Assembly (NCBI GenBank): GCA_934229335.1
Contig: CAKQDQ010000002.1
Span: forward strand, 5,711 to 69,710
Reading direction: 5' to 3'
DNA: 64,000 nucleotides
From: an uncultured Prevotella sp.
GTDB taxonomy: Bacteria > Bacteroidota > Bacteroidia > Bacteroidales > Bacteroidaceae
The translations under genes were made by a program, and so were the position numbers. Below, in pieces: positions 35,238 through 44,016 of the stretch (the stretch's first letter is position 1; the number at the start of each line of letters is the position of its first letter). The notes under the pieces are model-generated. The model did no database searches. It was not told the DNA's origin and saw only the letters and a program-made list of their open reading frames with translations.

Positions 35238-36605
35238 ATGGGAGACCCTAAAGCATTCCTTACTATACATAGAAAAGAGGCCGGATATAGAGACCTCCAT
35301 GACAGAGTTCAGGACTTCGGTGAAGTGGAACAAACGCTGAACTCTCACGATAGAAAACTACAGGCAAGCCGCTGCATGGACTGCGGTGTTCCGTTCTGTC
35401 ACTGGGCTTGTCCGCTTGGCAATAAGCCACCAGAGTATAATGATGCACTCTATAAAGGCGACTGGGCACTGGCATATAACTTGCTTAACGCTACCAACGA
35501 CTTCCCTGAGTTCACTGGACGCATCTGCCCAGCACTGTGTGAAAAGGCGTGTGTACTTAACCTTACGGACCACGAACCCGTTACAAACCGTGAGGATGAG
35601 TGCGCTATCACCGAGGGAGCATGGCGTGAGAATATCATACAGCCACAGCAGTATGAGCGCAATGGCAAGACTGTAGCGGTGATAGGTGCAGGTCCTTCTG
35701 GACTTGTTGCTGCCAACCGCCTTAACAAAATGGGCTATAAGGTAACGGTGTTCGATAAGAACGAGGCTGCTGGTGGATTGCTTCGTTACGGTATTCCTAA
35801 CTTCAAGCTGAACAAGAAGGTTATTGACCGCCGCATGGATTTGCTTGTTGAGGAGGGAATAGAGTTCGTATACAATGCAGATATAGACCTTAACACACTG
35901 GCAAAGGACGGAAAACTGCCACAGGGTGAGTTTGATGCCTACGTTGTCAGCACCGGAACGCCAACCGCCCGTGACCTGAAGATACCAGGACGTGAACTGA
36001 AAGGCGTTCACCTTGCACTGGAACTGCTCTCACAGCAGAACCGTGTGCTGGCAGGAAAAGAATACTCTAAGGAAGAGCGTGTAACGGCAAAGGGCAAGGA
36101 TGTCCTTGTGATAGGTGGTGGTGATACAGGTTCTGACTGTATCGGTACGTCACATCGTCAGGGCTGTCTCAGCGTTACTCAGATAGAGATAATGCCAAAG
36201 CCCGTTGAAGGCCCAGAGGATCCGAAGAATCCTTGGCCTAACTGGCCACGCACATTGAAGACTACTTCTTCACACGAAGAGGGCTGTACGCGTCGTTGGA
36301 ACATCAATTCTCTTGAGTTCCTTGGTAAGGATGGCAAGCTGACAGGTGTGAAGGTGCAGCCTATTGACTGGGAACCGAACCCAGAAGGTGGCAGACCTAA
36401 GATGGTAGTAGCGGGCGACCCAGAGGTTATCAAGTGTGAAATATGCTTCCTTGCCATGGGCTTTCTGAAGCCAGAGCAGCCTCAGTTTGGTGAGAACGTC
36501 TTTGTTTGTGGCGACGCTGCCAACGGTGCCTCACTCGTAGTACGTGCGATGGCGAGTGGTAGAGATGCGGCAAAGAAAGTCAATGCCTTCTTAACAAAGG
36601 AGTAA
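35238..36605 (+). CDS. gltD: Glutamate synthase, small subunit
   Basis: A 455-residue NADPH-dependent flavoprotein that feeds electrons to GltB. The N-terminal iron-sulphur region has CMDCGVPFCHWACPLGN and CPALCEKACVL. The FAD site is AVIGAGPSGLVAANRL, the NADPH site is VIGGGDTGSDC, and the closing FVCGDAANGASLVV binds FAD. Length and domains are normal. It is preceded by a C/A-rich leader and no Shine-Dalgarno site, and followed by hairpins at 36642-36785. Confidence 0.97.
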   Translation: MGDPKAFLTIHRKEAGYRDLHDRVQDFGEVEQTLNSHDRKLQASRCMDCGVPFCHWACPLGNKPPEYNDALYKGDWALAYNLLNATNDFPEFTGRICPALCEKACVLNLTDHEPVTNREDECAITEGAWRENIIQPQQYERNGKTVAVIGAGPSGLVAANRLNKMGYKVTVFDKNEAAGGLLRYGIPNFKLNKKVIDRRMDLLVEEGIEFVYNADIDLNTLAKDGKLPQGEFDAYVVSTGTPTARDLKIPGRELKGVHLALELLSQQNRVLAGKEYSKEERVTAKGKDVLVIGGGDTGSDCIGTSHRQGCLSVTQIEIMPKPVEGPEDPKNPWPNWPRTLKTTSSHEEGCTRRWNINSLEFLGKDGKLTGVKVQPIDWEPNPEGGRPKMVVAGDPEVIKCEICFLAMGFLKPEQPQFGENVFVCGDAANGASLVVRAMASGRDAAKKVNAFLTKE

Positions 36606-36641
36606 ACACATCCATTCTCTCATAATTATCATTTTCTTTTA

Positions 36642-36675
36642 GGCGGGCATTCTCTTTGGTAGAGAGTGTCCGCCG
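36642..36675. terminator. Hairpin after gltD
   Basis: GGCGGGCATTCTCT pairs with AGAGAGTGTCCGCC. It is the first of two hairpins downstream of gltD and lacks a T-run. Confidence 0.5.
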
Positions 36676-36750
36676 ATTGTAGGAGTACTCCGTATGGATA
36701 TAAAAAGTCTGCTGTGTGGATTGTAGGAGTACTCCGTATGGATATAAAAA
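36675..36750. repeat. Two direct 32-bp repeats, period 44
   Basis: Bases 36675-36706 recur exactly at 36719-36750 (starting GATTGTAGGAGTACTCC, ending ATATAAAAA). Each repeat contains the palindrome GGAGTACTCC. The intervening and flanking TCTGCTGTGTG and TCCGCCGTATG are also similar, so the unit is part of a decayed duplication of the terminator region. Confidence 0.9.
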
Positions 36751-36785
36751 AGTCCGCCGTATGAAACTATACGGCGGGCTTTTTA
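36751..36785. terminator. Intrinsic terminator between gltD and the GT90 gene
   Basis: AGTCCGCCGTAT pairs with ATACGGCGGGCT (one G-T pair) and is followed by TTTTA. It separates convergent genes. Confidence 0.85.
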
Positions 36786-36847
36786 TATTATATCACGGTA
36801 GAGTGATATAATGTTTATGCCTTGGCAGCGTAATAAGAGGTGTAGTA

Positions 36848-38908
36848 TTACATCTCGTTCAGTGCCTCACGTAGATATTTCCCGGCACGAATTTTTGCGC
36901 CAATGCGTTGCGCGTTGTCTATCATTGTCTTGTAATCATCATCGTTTATGGCATTGATACGTGCAGGAAGGTCGTGTAAATTAGGTACGGTGATGCCGAT
37001 ATTCTCCTTATCAACAGTGTCAGCTAAGGCAGACTCAGACCACACAATCAGCGGAATGCCGCAGGCAAGATACAGCGATGTCTTGTGAGAAGAATTATAT
37101 CGCAGGTAGTCGCCATAGTCACCAGTGCAGGAGTCAATGCTGTCCCCGTCCCATACCAGTCCCCATCCGCCAGTGATGCAGCCAGTATTGGCAGGCTGGA
37201 ACACTCCACAGTAGCAGAAGAGTGGGAAAGAAGAGATGTCCAAATCGCCCAGAATACCATACAGACGGAATCTGACGCCATCATTGCTTGTGTCGTTGCC
37301 CAATGCGTTAAGGAAGGTACTCTTAGTTAAGTTGCCAGCAAACACAATGTTATTTTTATACTTCATTATGGTGTCATGTTGCAACATCGGGTTGTTAGAG
37401 TAGTAATCAAAGAAGTTTATCACCTTCATCGGCTTTGTAACTCCCAGTGAAAGCAACTTGTTCTTCATAGCCTCTGTATGCACAATGATGCGCGAGGCGT
37501 TGTTGATCTGTTCCACTTCGTTCGTCTTTATGTCAAAGCGAATACACTGAATGTCGTGCACAAGTAGTATTACTTTAACATTCTTCTTCAAGCATTGCGT
37601 AGCTATTTGTTGCATATGCTCTAAGTGGAAGTCCTGAATGAATACCGTATCGCCTTCCTTCACCTTCTCAATGAAACGTTTAGCCTGTTTTTTCGCATAG
37701 TAATATGTCAGTATAGGGTAGTGGTGAAAAGCCTTATATTTTCCCCAAGAGTATTTATAGTTCACGATATTAAATACCCTATATCCCATAGTATTTAGTG
37801 TATGCAGCACATCCTCCCTTGCTTTTCCTTGAGCGTTCACCTCTTGTGCGGCATTGAGCTTTACGAGGTCGTTAACGATGTAGTGCCTATTTCCAACGGT
37901 GTCATCGTCCATCTGTCCTGTCAGTGTGAAGTATTTGTTCAGCACCATGAGCGAGATTAGCTTCTCCCTACGTTTGTTTCTGAACTGAGATGTCCACTCA
38001 TGAGCGTGCTGTATAATAGCCTTCGCTTCGTCAGGGTGGTTTTCATAGTACATCACGCGGTCAATAAGGTCGTGGTAGTCCGCTGCTATCTCGATGTAGT
38101 GATAGTTAGGAATGAGTTTTCCCTCCATGTACCACGTCTCGCAAGTGGGTCTTGGCATAACGGCAATAGAGTTACTTGACATCACCCATTTAAGGTTTGA
38201 AGCCACGTCGTTGCCCTCAAGAGCCATGATATACTTATAGTATAGATGGTCAAAGATAGTCATATCGCCAGTGTCTGCAAGGTCACAGAGAGGGTGGTTC
38301 TGCCATATCTCAAGGAATTTTATACGTCTTGGCTTGTTCGTGACATTTCCTCTGAACAGAATCTTACACTCTTTGTCTTCCCAACAGAATGGGTCGTGAA
38401 CCCAAGTAAAGTGCCTTACCTTATCCAGATTAAGCAGAATGTTATTGCGGTTGCCATCGTCAGGAGTGATAGGACGGCTCTTCGTTATCTCTGGTAGGGG
38501 GAAAAGGTAGTTCACATCGCCTGGGTTGTAAGCCCATTTGAAGTACTTAGGGAAGTAGCGTGTGTATTCATAAGCGTCAAAAAAGTACGCGCTATTGACA
38601 TAGTCGTGTACGTATGACTGTCTCTTATTTATAGTAAACTCTCGCAAAGTGCTTGCGTCGGCAGGTAGAAAGATACTATCCTTGAACTTACAATAGTAGT
38701 CAATTCGTTCTAATATGTATTTCTGTTCCTCCTCAGGAAGTTTAGAAAACTGTGAGAGAATACTTTTACGACGACAACGTGTAAACTTTCTCGGAGTGAG
38801 ATAGCGCAGGTATCCCCACATGTAAAATATCATGTGGTTGTTCTTTCTGGTATGGTGTGCAATGGCATACCATAGTCCTTTAAGTTTCTCTTGTATGTTA
38901 TGGGTCAT
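36848..38908 (-). CDS. Two-domain glycosyltransferase: GT90-like N-terminal half, Gtf3/galactofuranosyl-like C-terminal half
   Basis: A 686-residue protein that appears to carry two transferases. Residues about 1-335 match the GT90/CAP10 family seen in LPS modification (ILFRGNVTNKPRR, SNLKWVMSSNSIAVMPRP, WYMEGKLIPNYHYIEI, then DEAKAIIQHAHEW). Residues about 360-686 look like the Gtf3-type beta-1,6-galactofuranosyltransferases (DFHLEHMQQIATQCL, VHDIQCIRF, VFAGNLTKSTFL, GGWGLVWDGDSIDSCTG, SHKTSLYLACGIPLIVW). If both are active, one polypeptide could add two successive sugars. It lies 27 nt after the GT25 gene in a minus-strand pair. No signal peptide, so cytoplasmic. Confidence 0.85.
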   Translation of the reverse strand: MTHNIQEKLKGLWYAIAHHTRKNNHMIFYMWGYLRYLTPRKFTRCRRKSILSQFSKLPEEEQKYILERIDYYCKFKDSIFLPADASTLREFTINKRQSYVHDYVNSAYFFDAYEYTRYFPKYFKWAYNPGDVNYLFPLPEITKSRPITPDDGNRNNILLNLDKVRHFTWVHDPFCWEDKECKILFRGNVTNKPRRIKFLEIWQNHPLCDLADTGDMTIFDHLYYKYIMALEGNDVASNLKWVMSSNSIAVMPRPTCETWYMEGKLIPNYHYIEIAADYHDLIDRVMYYENHPDEAKAIIQHAHEWTSQFRNKRREKLISLMVLNKYFTLTGQMDDDTVGNRHYIVNDLVKLNAAQEVNAQGKAREDVLHTLNTMGYRVFNIVNYKYSWGKYKAFHHYPILTYYYAKKQAKRFIEKVKEGDTVFIQDFHLEHMQQIATQCLKKNVKVILLVHDIQCIRFDIKTNEVEQINNASRIIVHTEAMKNKLLSLGVTKPMKVINFFDYYSNNPMLQHDTIMKYKNNIVFAGNLTKSTFLNALGNDTSNDGVRFRLYGILGDLDISSFPLFCYCGVFQPANTGCITGGWGLVWDGDSIDSCTGDYGDYLRYNSSHKTSLYLACGIPLIVWSESALADTVDKENIGITVPNLHDLPARINAINDDDYKTMIDNAQRIGAKIRAGKYLREALNEM

Positions 38909-38935
38909 TGGTTGTTAGGTAGTGTAGAGTATGTT

Positions 38936-39685
38936 TTATCTGAAGAAGTATAGAATAGTTTTGTATATCTTCTTGTAAAACCATTTTAGTCGTTTGTAAG
39001 GGCGTGGCTTTGTAGGTATCATAGTGGGCATACTGCCGTCACAACTACACTGACACGCTATGCAAGGGTGTGACCAATAATAGGTTATTACGCCCTCTTT
39101 AATCAGATGATAGTGCAAGCCGTCACTTGGATAACGTGACTTATGTTCCGCTATATAGGCGAGAATGGTTTGAGCCACTGCCTTGGTTATGTACATACAG
39201 CCAGTAAAACGGTCGCGCTCTGCCTTATACAGCACTCTGCCTTTGCGTCTTTTGCTGCGCGGAACAAGCATAAGGCTGCTCTCTTCGTAGTTCACTATGC
39301 ACGCCTCTCCGTTGTGCTCATTTTCTAACTCCGTAAGGCTTTGCGTGAAGATAGTTTTGAATGAAGGCTTCAAGCGTATGTCATCCTCCAACACCAGTGC
39401 CCCAGGCAGATTGTTATTAACGATATACTGCATGGCAAGAATATGCTTATAGGCGCAACTGGTGCGCGGAAAGGCACCGTGCATAGTGTCTTTCTCACCA
39501 TTATCAGCAAAATAACGGTCAATGATTTCTGGCGTAAGGTCTTCCACATTGCCGTCGTTGATAAAGGTGTAGGGCATTGCTAAAGGGGCTATCTGTCCCT
39601 CTACGTAACGCCTTCGTTCCTCGTTGCCGCGGACATGGATAATAAGTATCTGTGTGTTCTGCTCCGTAGTGTTAGTTGGTTTCAT
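38936..39685 (-). CDS. Family 25 glycosyltransferase
   Basis: A 249-residue LPS-type GT25 enzyme (Lex1/LgtB relatives, usually beta-galactosyl or glucosyl transfer). Visible motifs: IIHVRGNEERRRYVEGQ, the conserved GAFPRTSCAYKHILAMQ, ALVLEDDIRLKPSF with the EDD signature, and CMYITKAVAQTIL. Length is normal. The promoter on its 5' side ends only about 8 nt before the ATG, so the mRNA may have almost no leader. First gene of a two-gene unit with the GT90-Gtf3 fusion. Confidence 0.92.
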   Translation of the reverse strand: MKPTNTTEQNTQILIIHVRGNEERRRYVEGQIAPLAMPYTFINDGNVEDLTPEIIDRYFADNGEKDTMHGAFPRTSCAYKHILAMQYIVNNNLPGALVLEDDIRLKPSFKTIFTQSLTELENEHNGEACIVNYEESSLMLVPRSKRRKGRVLYKAERDRFTGCMYITKAVAQTILAYIAEHKSRYPSDGLHYHLIKEGVITYYWSHPCIACQCSCDGSMPTMIPTKPRPYKRLKWFYKKIYKTILYFFR

Positions 39686-39693
39686 AGTAATTG

Positions 39694-39724
39694 CAAAGGT
39701 ACATAATAAAATTCAAATTACCAA
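39694..39724 (-). promoter_or_regulatory. Promoter of the GT25 gene
   Basis: Minus strand: TTG (39724-39722), 20 nt, TACCTTTG (39701-39694). The ATG begins at 39685. Confidence 0.85.
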
Positions 39725-39751
39725 TGTAAGGCAAAAAAAACATCGTTTTAT

Positions 39752-39782
39752 TTGTTTAAGTGGCATATTTCGCTTAACTTTG
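39752..39782 (+). promoter_or_regulatory. Promoter of the GT32 gene
   Basis: TTG at 39752-39754, 20 nt, TAACTTTG at 39775-39782; divergent from the GT25 promoter. Confidence 0.85.
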
Positions 39783-39818
39783 TATTCTAAATAAGCATAT
39801 TGTTAAACGAAACGTACT

Positions 39819-40565
39819 ATGATTCCAAAGATAATACATTACTGTTGGCTCAGCGACGAGCCTTTTCCTGCCAAGATAAAGAAGTGTATGGACACATGGC
39901 AGAAGACTCATCCTGATTATACCGTAAAGCGATGGAGCACTAAGAACTTCGACATCAACTCCGTGCCTTACGTAAAAGAGGCTTTTGAAGCACGCAAATG
40001 GGCTTTTGCAGCGGACTATATCCGTATGTATGCGCTTTACACTGAGGGTGGAATATACCTCGACTCTGATGTTCTTTTGCTTAAGAAGTTCGACTGTTTC
40101 CTTGACAATTCCTTCTTCTCCAGCATGGAGTATCACCCCACACAGGTAGAGAAGAGTGGGGCATTGCAGCATCTTGACGCAGAGGGGCACCGCACTGACG
40201 ATGCCTTCATTGAGGGAATACAGATACAGGCGGCTGTGATGGGAGCGGAGAAGGGTAGTCCATTCATCAAGGAAGTGCTCGACTGGTATGCCGACAAGCA
40301 TTTCTTGAAGCCTGACGGCACATTGATGACAGACGTGCTATCACCTTATATCTACGCAAGAGTGGCGGAAAAGCGTGGCTTTGTGTATAAAGACATAGAC
40401 CAGCAGTTGCCTGGTCGCATACACATATACCCCTCAGAGACATTCGCTGGCAACAAACACGAGGTGACATCGAATAGTTATGCCATTCATTATTGTGCCC
40501 ACAGTTGGCACCCTACGGTAAAAGAGAAACTTAAGAAGTTTATTCATAAACTGCGAATAAAGTAG
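39819..40565 (+). CDS. Family 32 glycosyltransferase (DXD sugar-binding)
   Basis: A 248-residue GT32 enzyme of the Och1/capsular type. Characteristic: MIPKIIHYCWLSDEPFP at the start, WAFAADYIRMYALYTEGGIY, the metal-binding YLDSDVLLLK (DxD), and HYCAHSW at the end. Length is normal. It has its own promoter and a perfect terminator-like hairpin 236 nt beyond the stop. It probably transfers a hexose to surface polysaccharide, acceptor unknown. Confidence 0.94.
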   Translation: MIPKIIHYCWLSDEPFPAKIKKCMDTWQKTHPDYTVKRWSTKNFDINSVPYVKEAFEARKWAFAADYIRMYALYTEGGIYLDSDVLLLKKFDCFLDNSFFSSMEYHPTQVEKSGALQHLDAEGHRTDDAFIEGIQIQAAVMGAEKGSPFIKEVLDWYADKHFLKPDGTLMTDVLSPYIYARVAEKRGFVYKDIDQQLPGRIHIYPSETFAGNKHEVTSNSYAIHYCAHSWHPTVKEKLKKFIHKLRIK

Positions 40566-40679
40566 TCTGTGTAGTAGCAAAAAATACGATAAGTATTCTG
40601 GGAGCGTAAAGGCGAGTTTTCAAAAATACGCCATTCTGCTGAAAAAATAATATAGTAAACTGCTATTAAGGATTGTTTT

Positions 40680-40790
40680 ACGCTGTAATCAGATAGAGTT
40701 TACACGGTAAAAGGATAGTTATCGCAGTGTAATAAGATACTAATTGCAATGTAAAAGCATATGCTTTAGTGGAGAAATAGCCTCCAATAG
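40680..40790. repeat. 22-bp repeat cluster, degenerate
   Basis: Units such as CGCTGTAATCAGATAG, CGCAGTGTAATAAGATAC and TGCAATGTAAAAGCATAT recur at 20-22 nt spacing. They share the period and the GCA.TG..A core of the other clusters but are more decayed. The 40566-41055 interval otherwise contains two terminators and nothing else recognised. Confidence 0.6.
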
Positions 40791-40800
40791 CGGTGCTAAA

Positions 40801-40840
40801 AAAAACGGTCAAAAACGCCATCGCGTTTTTGACCGTTTTT
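40801..40840. terminator. Perfect bidirectional terminator
   Basis: AAAAACGGTCAAAAACGC pairs perfectly with GCGTTTTTGACCGTTTTT around a 4-nt loop. Confidence 0.9.
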
Positions 40841-40996
40841 AGGCTCTATGAGCTGGTGATGATAAAAGTGGAATAATGTCAAGTAATCTCTAAAATAAAG
40901 CCTTAGAATGAGTTTTCACTTTTTGTTCTAAAATAATACGATAACTGTGAATACCCCATGACTTATATAGATTAATGTTATGCCCAAAACAAAGAA

Positions 40997-41034
40997 CCTC
41001 CGTCAATTCGCAGTGTGAATTGACGGAGGTTTTC
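40997..41034. terminator. Intrinsic terminator after the pectinesterase gene
   Basis: CCTCCGTCAATTC pairs with GAATTGACGGAGG, followed by TTTTC on the plus strand and TTCTTTG on the minus strand. Confidence 0.85.
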
Positions 41035-41055
41035 TTTATATGCAACAGTGGTAGT

Positions 41056-42027
41056 TCAGAATTTACAGTTCCACCACTCAGGCTTGTCTTTGTCTTCGAG
41101 TACCTTTTCTATAGTGTAGTCATCAGCCTTCACCTGCTTGCTCCATGCTACTCGTTTGCTAACGTCGACAGGTTTGCCGTCAAGTGTCATGGACCCACAC
41201 TCTGCATAGAAGGCTGTCTTCTCCTTTTCTACGCCCCAGTTAAACCAACCTACGGGGTCAATGTGCTTGCCCATGCGACAGTTTACATACACCGTCTTTG
41301 CGAATGGACGCCAAGGACGCCCTAACATGGTGCGTTCTACACCAGCAGCGGCAGTCAGTCGGCAGTTGTTCAGTACGTAACCGTAAGGCACTCCCTCAAG
41401 AGTAGAGGCGGCGGTGAGGTAACCTCTGCTGAGGCTGTGAATCTCACATCCATCGAAGAAAGCCGTTGACGAACCGAAGATGAAGTCTACCGTGCCCTCG
41501 ATGTAGCAGTCCTTGTAATACTGCTTAGACTGTTTGCCGTAGGTATACAGCGTGTCTTGGTAACCAAGAAAGCGGCAGTTGACAAACACAGCGCGTGTGC
41601 CTGCTACGAAAACTGCTACTGCCTGACCTACAGGACCAGAGGAATTAGCAAACGTAATGTTCTTGGCGTGGAAGTCAGGACCATAGATGTAGAATGACGA
41701 AGAGCCAGAAGTGCCCTTGTTTTCACCAAAGATGTTAGGCTTATTGGCATAATCATCGTAGGTGAGTATGGTGCCTTCTACGCTCTCACCTATAAGGGTA
41801 ACATTGAGCTTGCACTCTGCTAACACTAATTTCTCTTTGTAAACACCGTTGCGTATGAATATGCGCGTCTCGTTATTCTTACGAAAATCGGGCACGGCAT
41901 TGATGGCTTCCTGTACGGTTCGGTAATCGCCGCTACCGTCTTGCGCCACGATGATGTCATAGTCCTTAGCCTGTGTGCCGATGATAGCGATGAGGGCGAG
42001 GAAGAGTGACGTTAAAAATCTTTTCAT
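41056..42027 (-). CDS. Pectin methylesterase (CE8)
   Basis: A 323-residue exported enzyme that de-esterifies homogalacturonan. Signal peptide ends GTQAK. The family motifs are intact: IRNGVYKEKLV, QAVAVFV, FLGYQDTLYTY with a catalytic Asp, GTVDFIFGSSTAFFDGC with the second catalytic Asp, and LGRPWRP with Arg and Trp. Length is typical for bacterial CE8. It follows a GH43 enzyme by 64 nt on the same strand, making a small pectin-degrading unit without SusC/SusD neighbours in the window. Confidence 0.95.
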   Translation of the reverse strand: MKRFLTSLFLALIAIIGTQAKDYDIIVAQDGSGDYRTVQEAINAVPDFRKNNETRIFIRNGVYKEKLVLAECKLNVTLIGESVEGTILTYDDYANKPNIFGENKGTSGSSSFYIYGPDFHAKNITFANSSGPVGQAVAVFVAGTRAVFVNCRFLGYQDTLYTYGKQSKQYYKDCYIEGTVDFIFGSSTAFFDGCEIHSLSRGYLTAASTLEGVPYGYVLNNCRLTAAAGVERTMLGRPWRPFAKTVYVNCRMGKHIDPVGWFNWGVEKEKTAFYAECGSMTLDGKPVDVSKRVAWSKQVKADDYTIEKVLEDKDKPEWWNCKF

Positions 42028-42091
42028 TTATTGTTCGTTGTTCGTTATAATTGCTTTGTCATAACCGAGGAATAGAAGGCTCGGCTCCATA

Positions 42092-43153
42092 TTATTTCTT
42101 TTCCGCGGCACGCTTAGCCCAGTACCTTTGCAGTTTCTTAGCCTCCTTAACGGTCAGCCAACATACAGCACCGTGCTTCTGTTCTTGGAAGTTAGTGCGC
42201 TTCATCTCGCCAGAGTCAAAGCGTCCGAGTGGCTTAAACGTCTTGAAGTCTGTAGTCTCCATGAAGCCGAAGTTGTGTGGTTTGATGCTGTAGATGTCGT
42301 ACATCAGAATCCATCTGTCCTGACCTATGAGTTTGAACACGTGCGGAGCCTCGCATCCTCCCTTTTCATTATCAAGGTATTCTGGTGCATATTCCCATGG
42401 ACCATATATGTTGTCGCTCGTGGCTTGCTTAATGCCCGCAGTGCCGTCGTGTGCACAATAGAACAGGTGGTACTTGCCTTGAGCGTAGCATATGTCACCA
42501 TCAATAGCGGAAATGCCTTCCTTTGGATAAACGAACAGTTCCTTTGGAAGCGTCTCAACCTTGTCAAACTCGTCGTTAACGTAGCAATAATACAGTTTGT
42601 TCATGCCCACGCCGTGGCGCATTGTGAAGTAAATTACGAGTTTGTTCTTCGCGTAATCGTATGCCGTTTCGGGTGCCCATACGCAGCCAATGTCAGCAAG
42701 TGAGGGGTCCATAGTGTCGAAACGCACGTTGGTGCGCTTCCAGTGTATAAGGTCGTCAGACTTCATCAGCACCAAGGCACGGTTGTTTCCCCAACCAAAC
42801 TTCTTTCCGTCGCGCTCCCATTCGGTATCTCTTCCTGCCTGTTCCTTATATATATTAAGGTCGGTCATGGCGATATAGAACGAGCCGTTGGGCGCACGGA
42901 AGATGTGAGGGTCACGTATTCCCTTCTGCAACGCTATGGTATCGCCAGCCATTACGGGCGTGTCACCGTTCAGGGACGTAAAGGTGTGACCGTCATAACT
43001 AACTGCCATGTACAGTCCGTGGGTGGCATCCTTGTGGTAAACCATTAGATATGCACCCATATCCTTCTCTGCTGGCGCTTTCTTCTTAGCCGAAACAGGC
43101 GCACAAATCAGCATAGTCGCAAGAGCGACAAGTGTTAAAAAGAGTTTTTTCAT
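42092..43153 (-). CDS. GH43-family glycoside hydrolase
   Basis: A 353-residue exported five-bladed propeller enzyme. Signal peptide MKKLFLTLVALATMLICAPVSA. Likely catalytic residues are Asp in GIRDPHIFRAPNGSFYI (blade 1/2), Asp in AIDGDICYAQGKYHLFY and Glu in GCEAPHVFKL, with WAPETAYDYAKNKLVIYF in a further blade. This matches GH43 enzymes acting on arabinofuranosyl or galactosyl side chains of pectin. The subfamily cannot be fixed by eye. It has its own promoter and is followed by the pectin methylesterase gene. Confidence 0.88.
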   Translation of the reverse strand: MKKLFLTLVALATMLICAPVSAKKKAPAEKDMGAYLMVYHKDATHGLYMAVSYDGHTFTSLNGDTPVMAGDTIALQKGIRDPHIFRAPNGSFYIAMTDLNIYKEQAGRDTEWERDGKKFGWGNNRALVLMKSDDLIHWKRTNVRFDTMDPSLADIGCVWAPETAYDYAKNKLVIYFTMRHGVGMNKLYYCYVNDEFDKVETLPKELFVYPKEGISAIDGDICYAQGKYHLFYCAHDGTAGIKQATSDNIYGPWEYAPEYLDNEKGGCEAPHVFKLIGQDRWILMYDIYSIKPHNFGFMETTDFKTFKPLGRFDSGEMKRTNFQEQKHGAVCWLTVKEAKKLQRYWAKRAAEKK

Positions 43154-43185
43154 CGTAGTTTTAGTATTGTTTAGTTATAGTTCCG

Positions 43186-43216
43186 CAAAGGTAATGCTTT
43201 TTTCTCACAATGGCAA
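43186..43216 (-). promoter_or_regulatory. Promoter of the GH43 and pectinesterase genes
   Basis: Minus strand: TTG (43216-43214), 20 nt, TACCTTTG (43193-43186). The ATG at 43153 is about 30 nt downstream. Confidence 0.85.
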
Positions 43217-43239
43217 GAAATTCTACTCATTACTCTCTA

Positions 43240-44016
43240 CTAAAACAACCACAGCGGTCCGTTGCCCTTTCCGATGTGTAGGTTGCGCCCTCCGTTGATG
43301 CCTTTGTCTATCACCTCCTTGCCCACCTTTACCGCTTCGGGCAGCGAGAGCCCCATGGCAAGTCCCGTAGCGATGGCACTCGACAGCGTGCATCCAGTGC
43401 CGTGAAGGTTCGTTGTCGTTATGCGTGGCGAGCAATATTCGTGCGTTGTGCCATCAGTCATGAAGAGAACATCGCGCATTATGCTTCCCTCACCGTGTCC
43501 ACCCTTTAATAGAAAGGCGGTACCATATTCCTTTACCAGTGCGTGCCCTGTCTTTTCAAGGTCGTATTCGCCCTCGTTGCCACTGAGACGCAGAGCCTCT
43601 GGTATGTTAGGAGTGACGAGAGTGCAGAGTGGGAAGAGTTCTTTCTTGATGTACTCCACACATTCGTCGCTCATCAACTGTGTGCCACTGGTAGATATCA
43701 TCACAGGGTCGCAGACGGTGGGGAGACCGTATTGCTTTATGAATTTTACGATGACGCGCGCTGACTCCACGCAAGGTATCATGCCAATCTTTATCGCCTC
43801 CACATTGATGTCGCTGAAGACTGATTGCAACTGCGCCTCTAACATATCCTCAGGCACCGTCATTACCCTTTGCACACCTACGGTGTTCTGCGCCGTAAGA
43901 GCCGTGGGCACGGTTACGGCATAATGCCCTAACGATGTAATTGTCTTCAAGTCCTGCTGTATTCCAGCCCCCGCCGATGTATCACTGCCTGCTATTGTTA
44001 GTATTATATTCTTCAT
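43240..44016 (-). CDS. thiD: Hydroxymethylpyrimidine / phosphomethylpyrimidine kinase
   Basis: Phosphorylates HMP twice to HMP-PP in thiamine synthesis. Motifs: LTIAGSDTSAGAGIQQDLK, PTALTAQNTVGV, IKIGMI, CDPVMISTSGTQLM, LLKGGH and the catalytic loop LHGTGCTLSSAIA with its Cys. I chose the ATG at 44016, nine bases inside the longest frame, because it overlaps the stop of the upstream gene as ATGA and begins at MKNIILTIAGSD as usual for ThiD. Last gene of the thiamine operon. It serves as the intact comparison for the altered ThiD domain at 20398. Confidence 0.96.
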   Translation of the reverse strand: MKNIILTIAGSDTSAGAGIQQDLKTITSLGHYAVTVPTALTAQNTVGVQRVMTVPEDMLEAQLQSVFSDINVEAIKIGMIPCVESARVIVKFIKQYGLPTVCDPVMISTSGTQLMSDECVEYIKKELFPLCTLVTPNIPEALRLSGNEGEYDLEKTGHALVKEYGTAFLLKGGHGEGSIMRDVLFMTDGTTHEYCSPRITTTNLHGTGCTLSSAIATGLAMGLSLPEAVKVGKEVIDKGINGGRNLHIGKGNGPLWLF

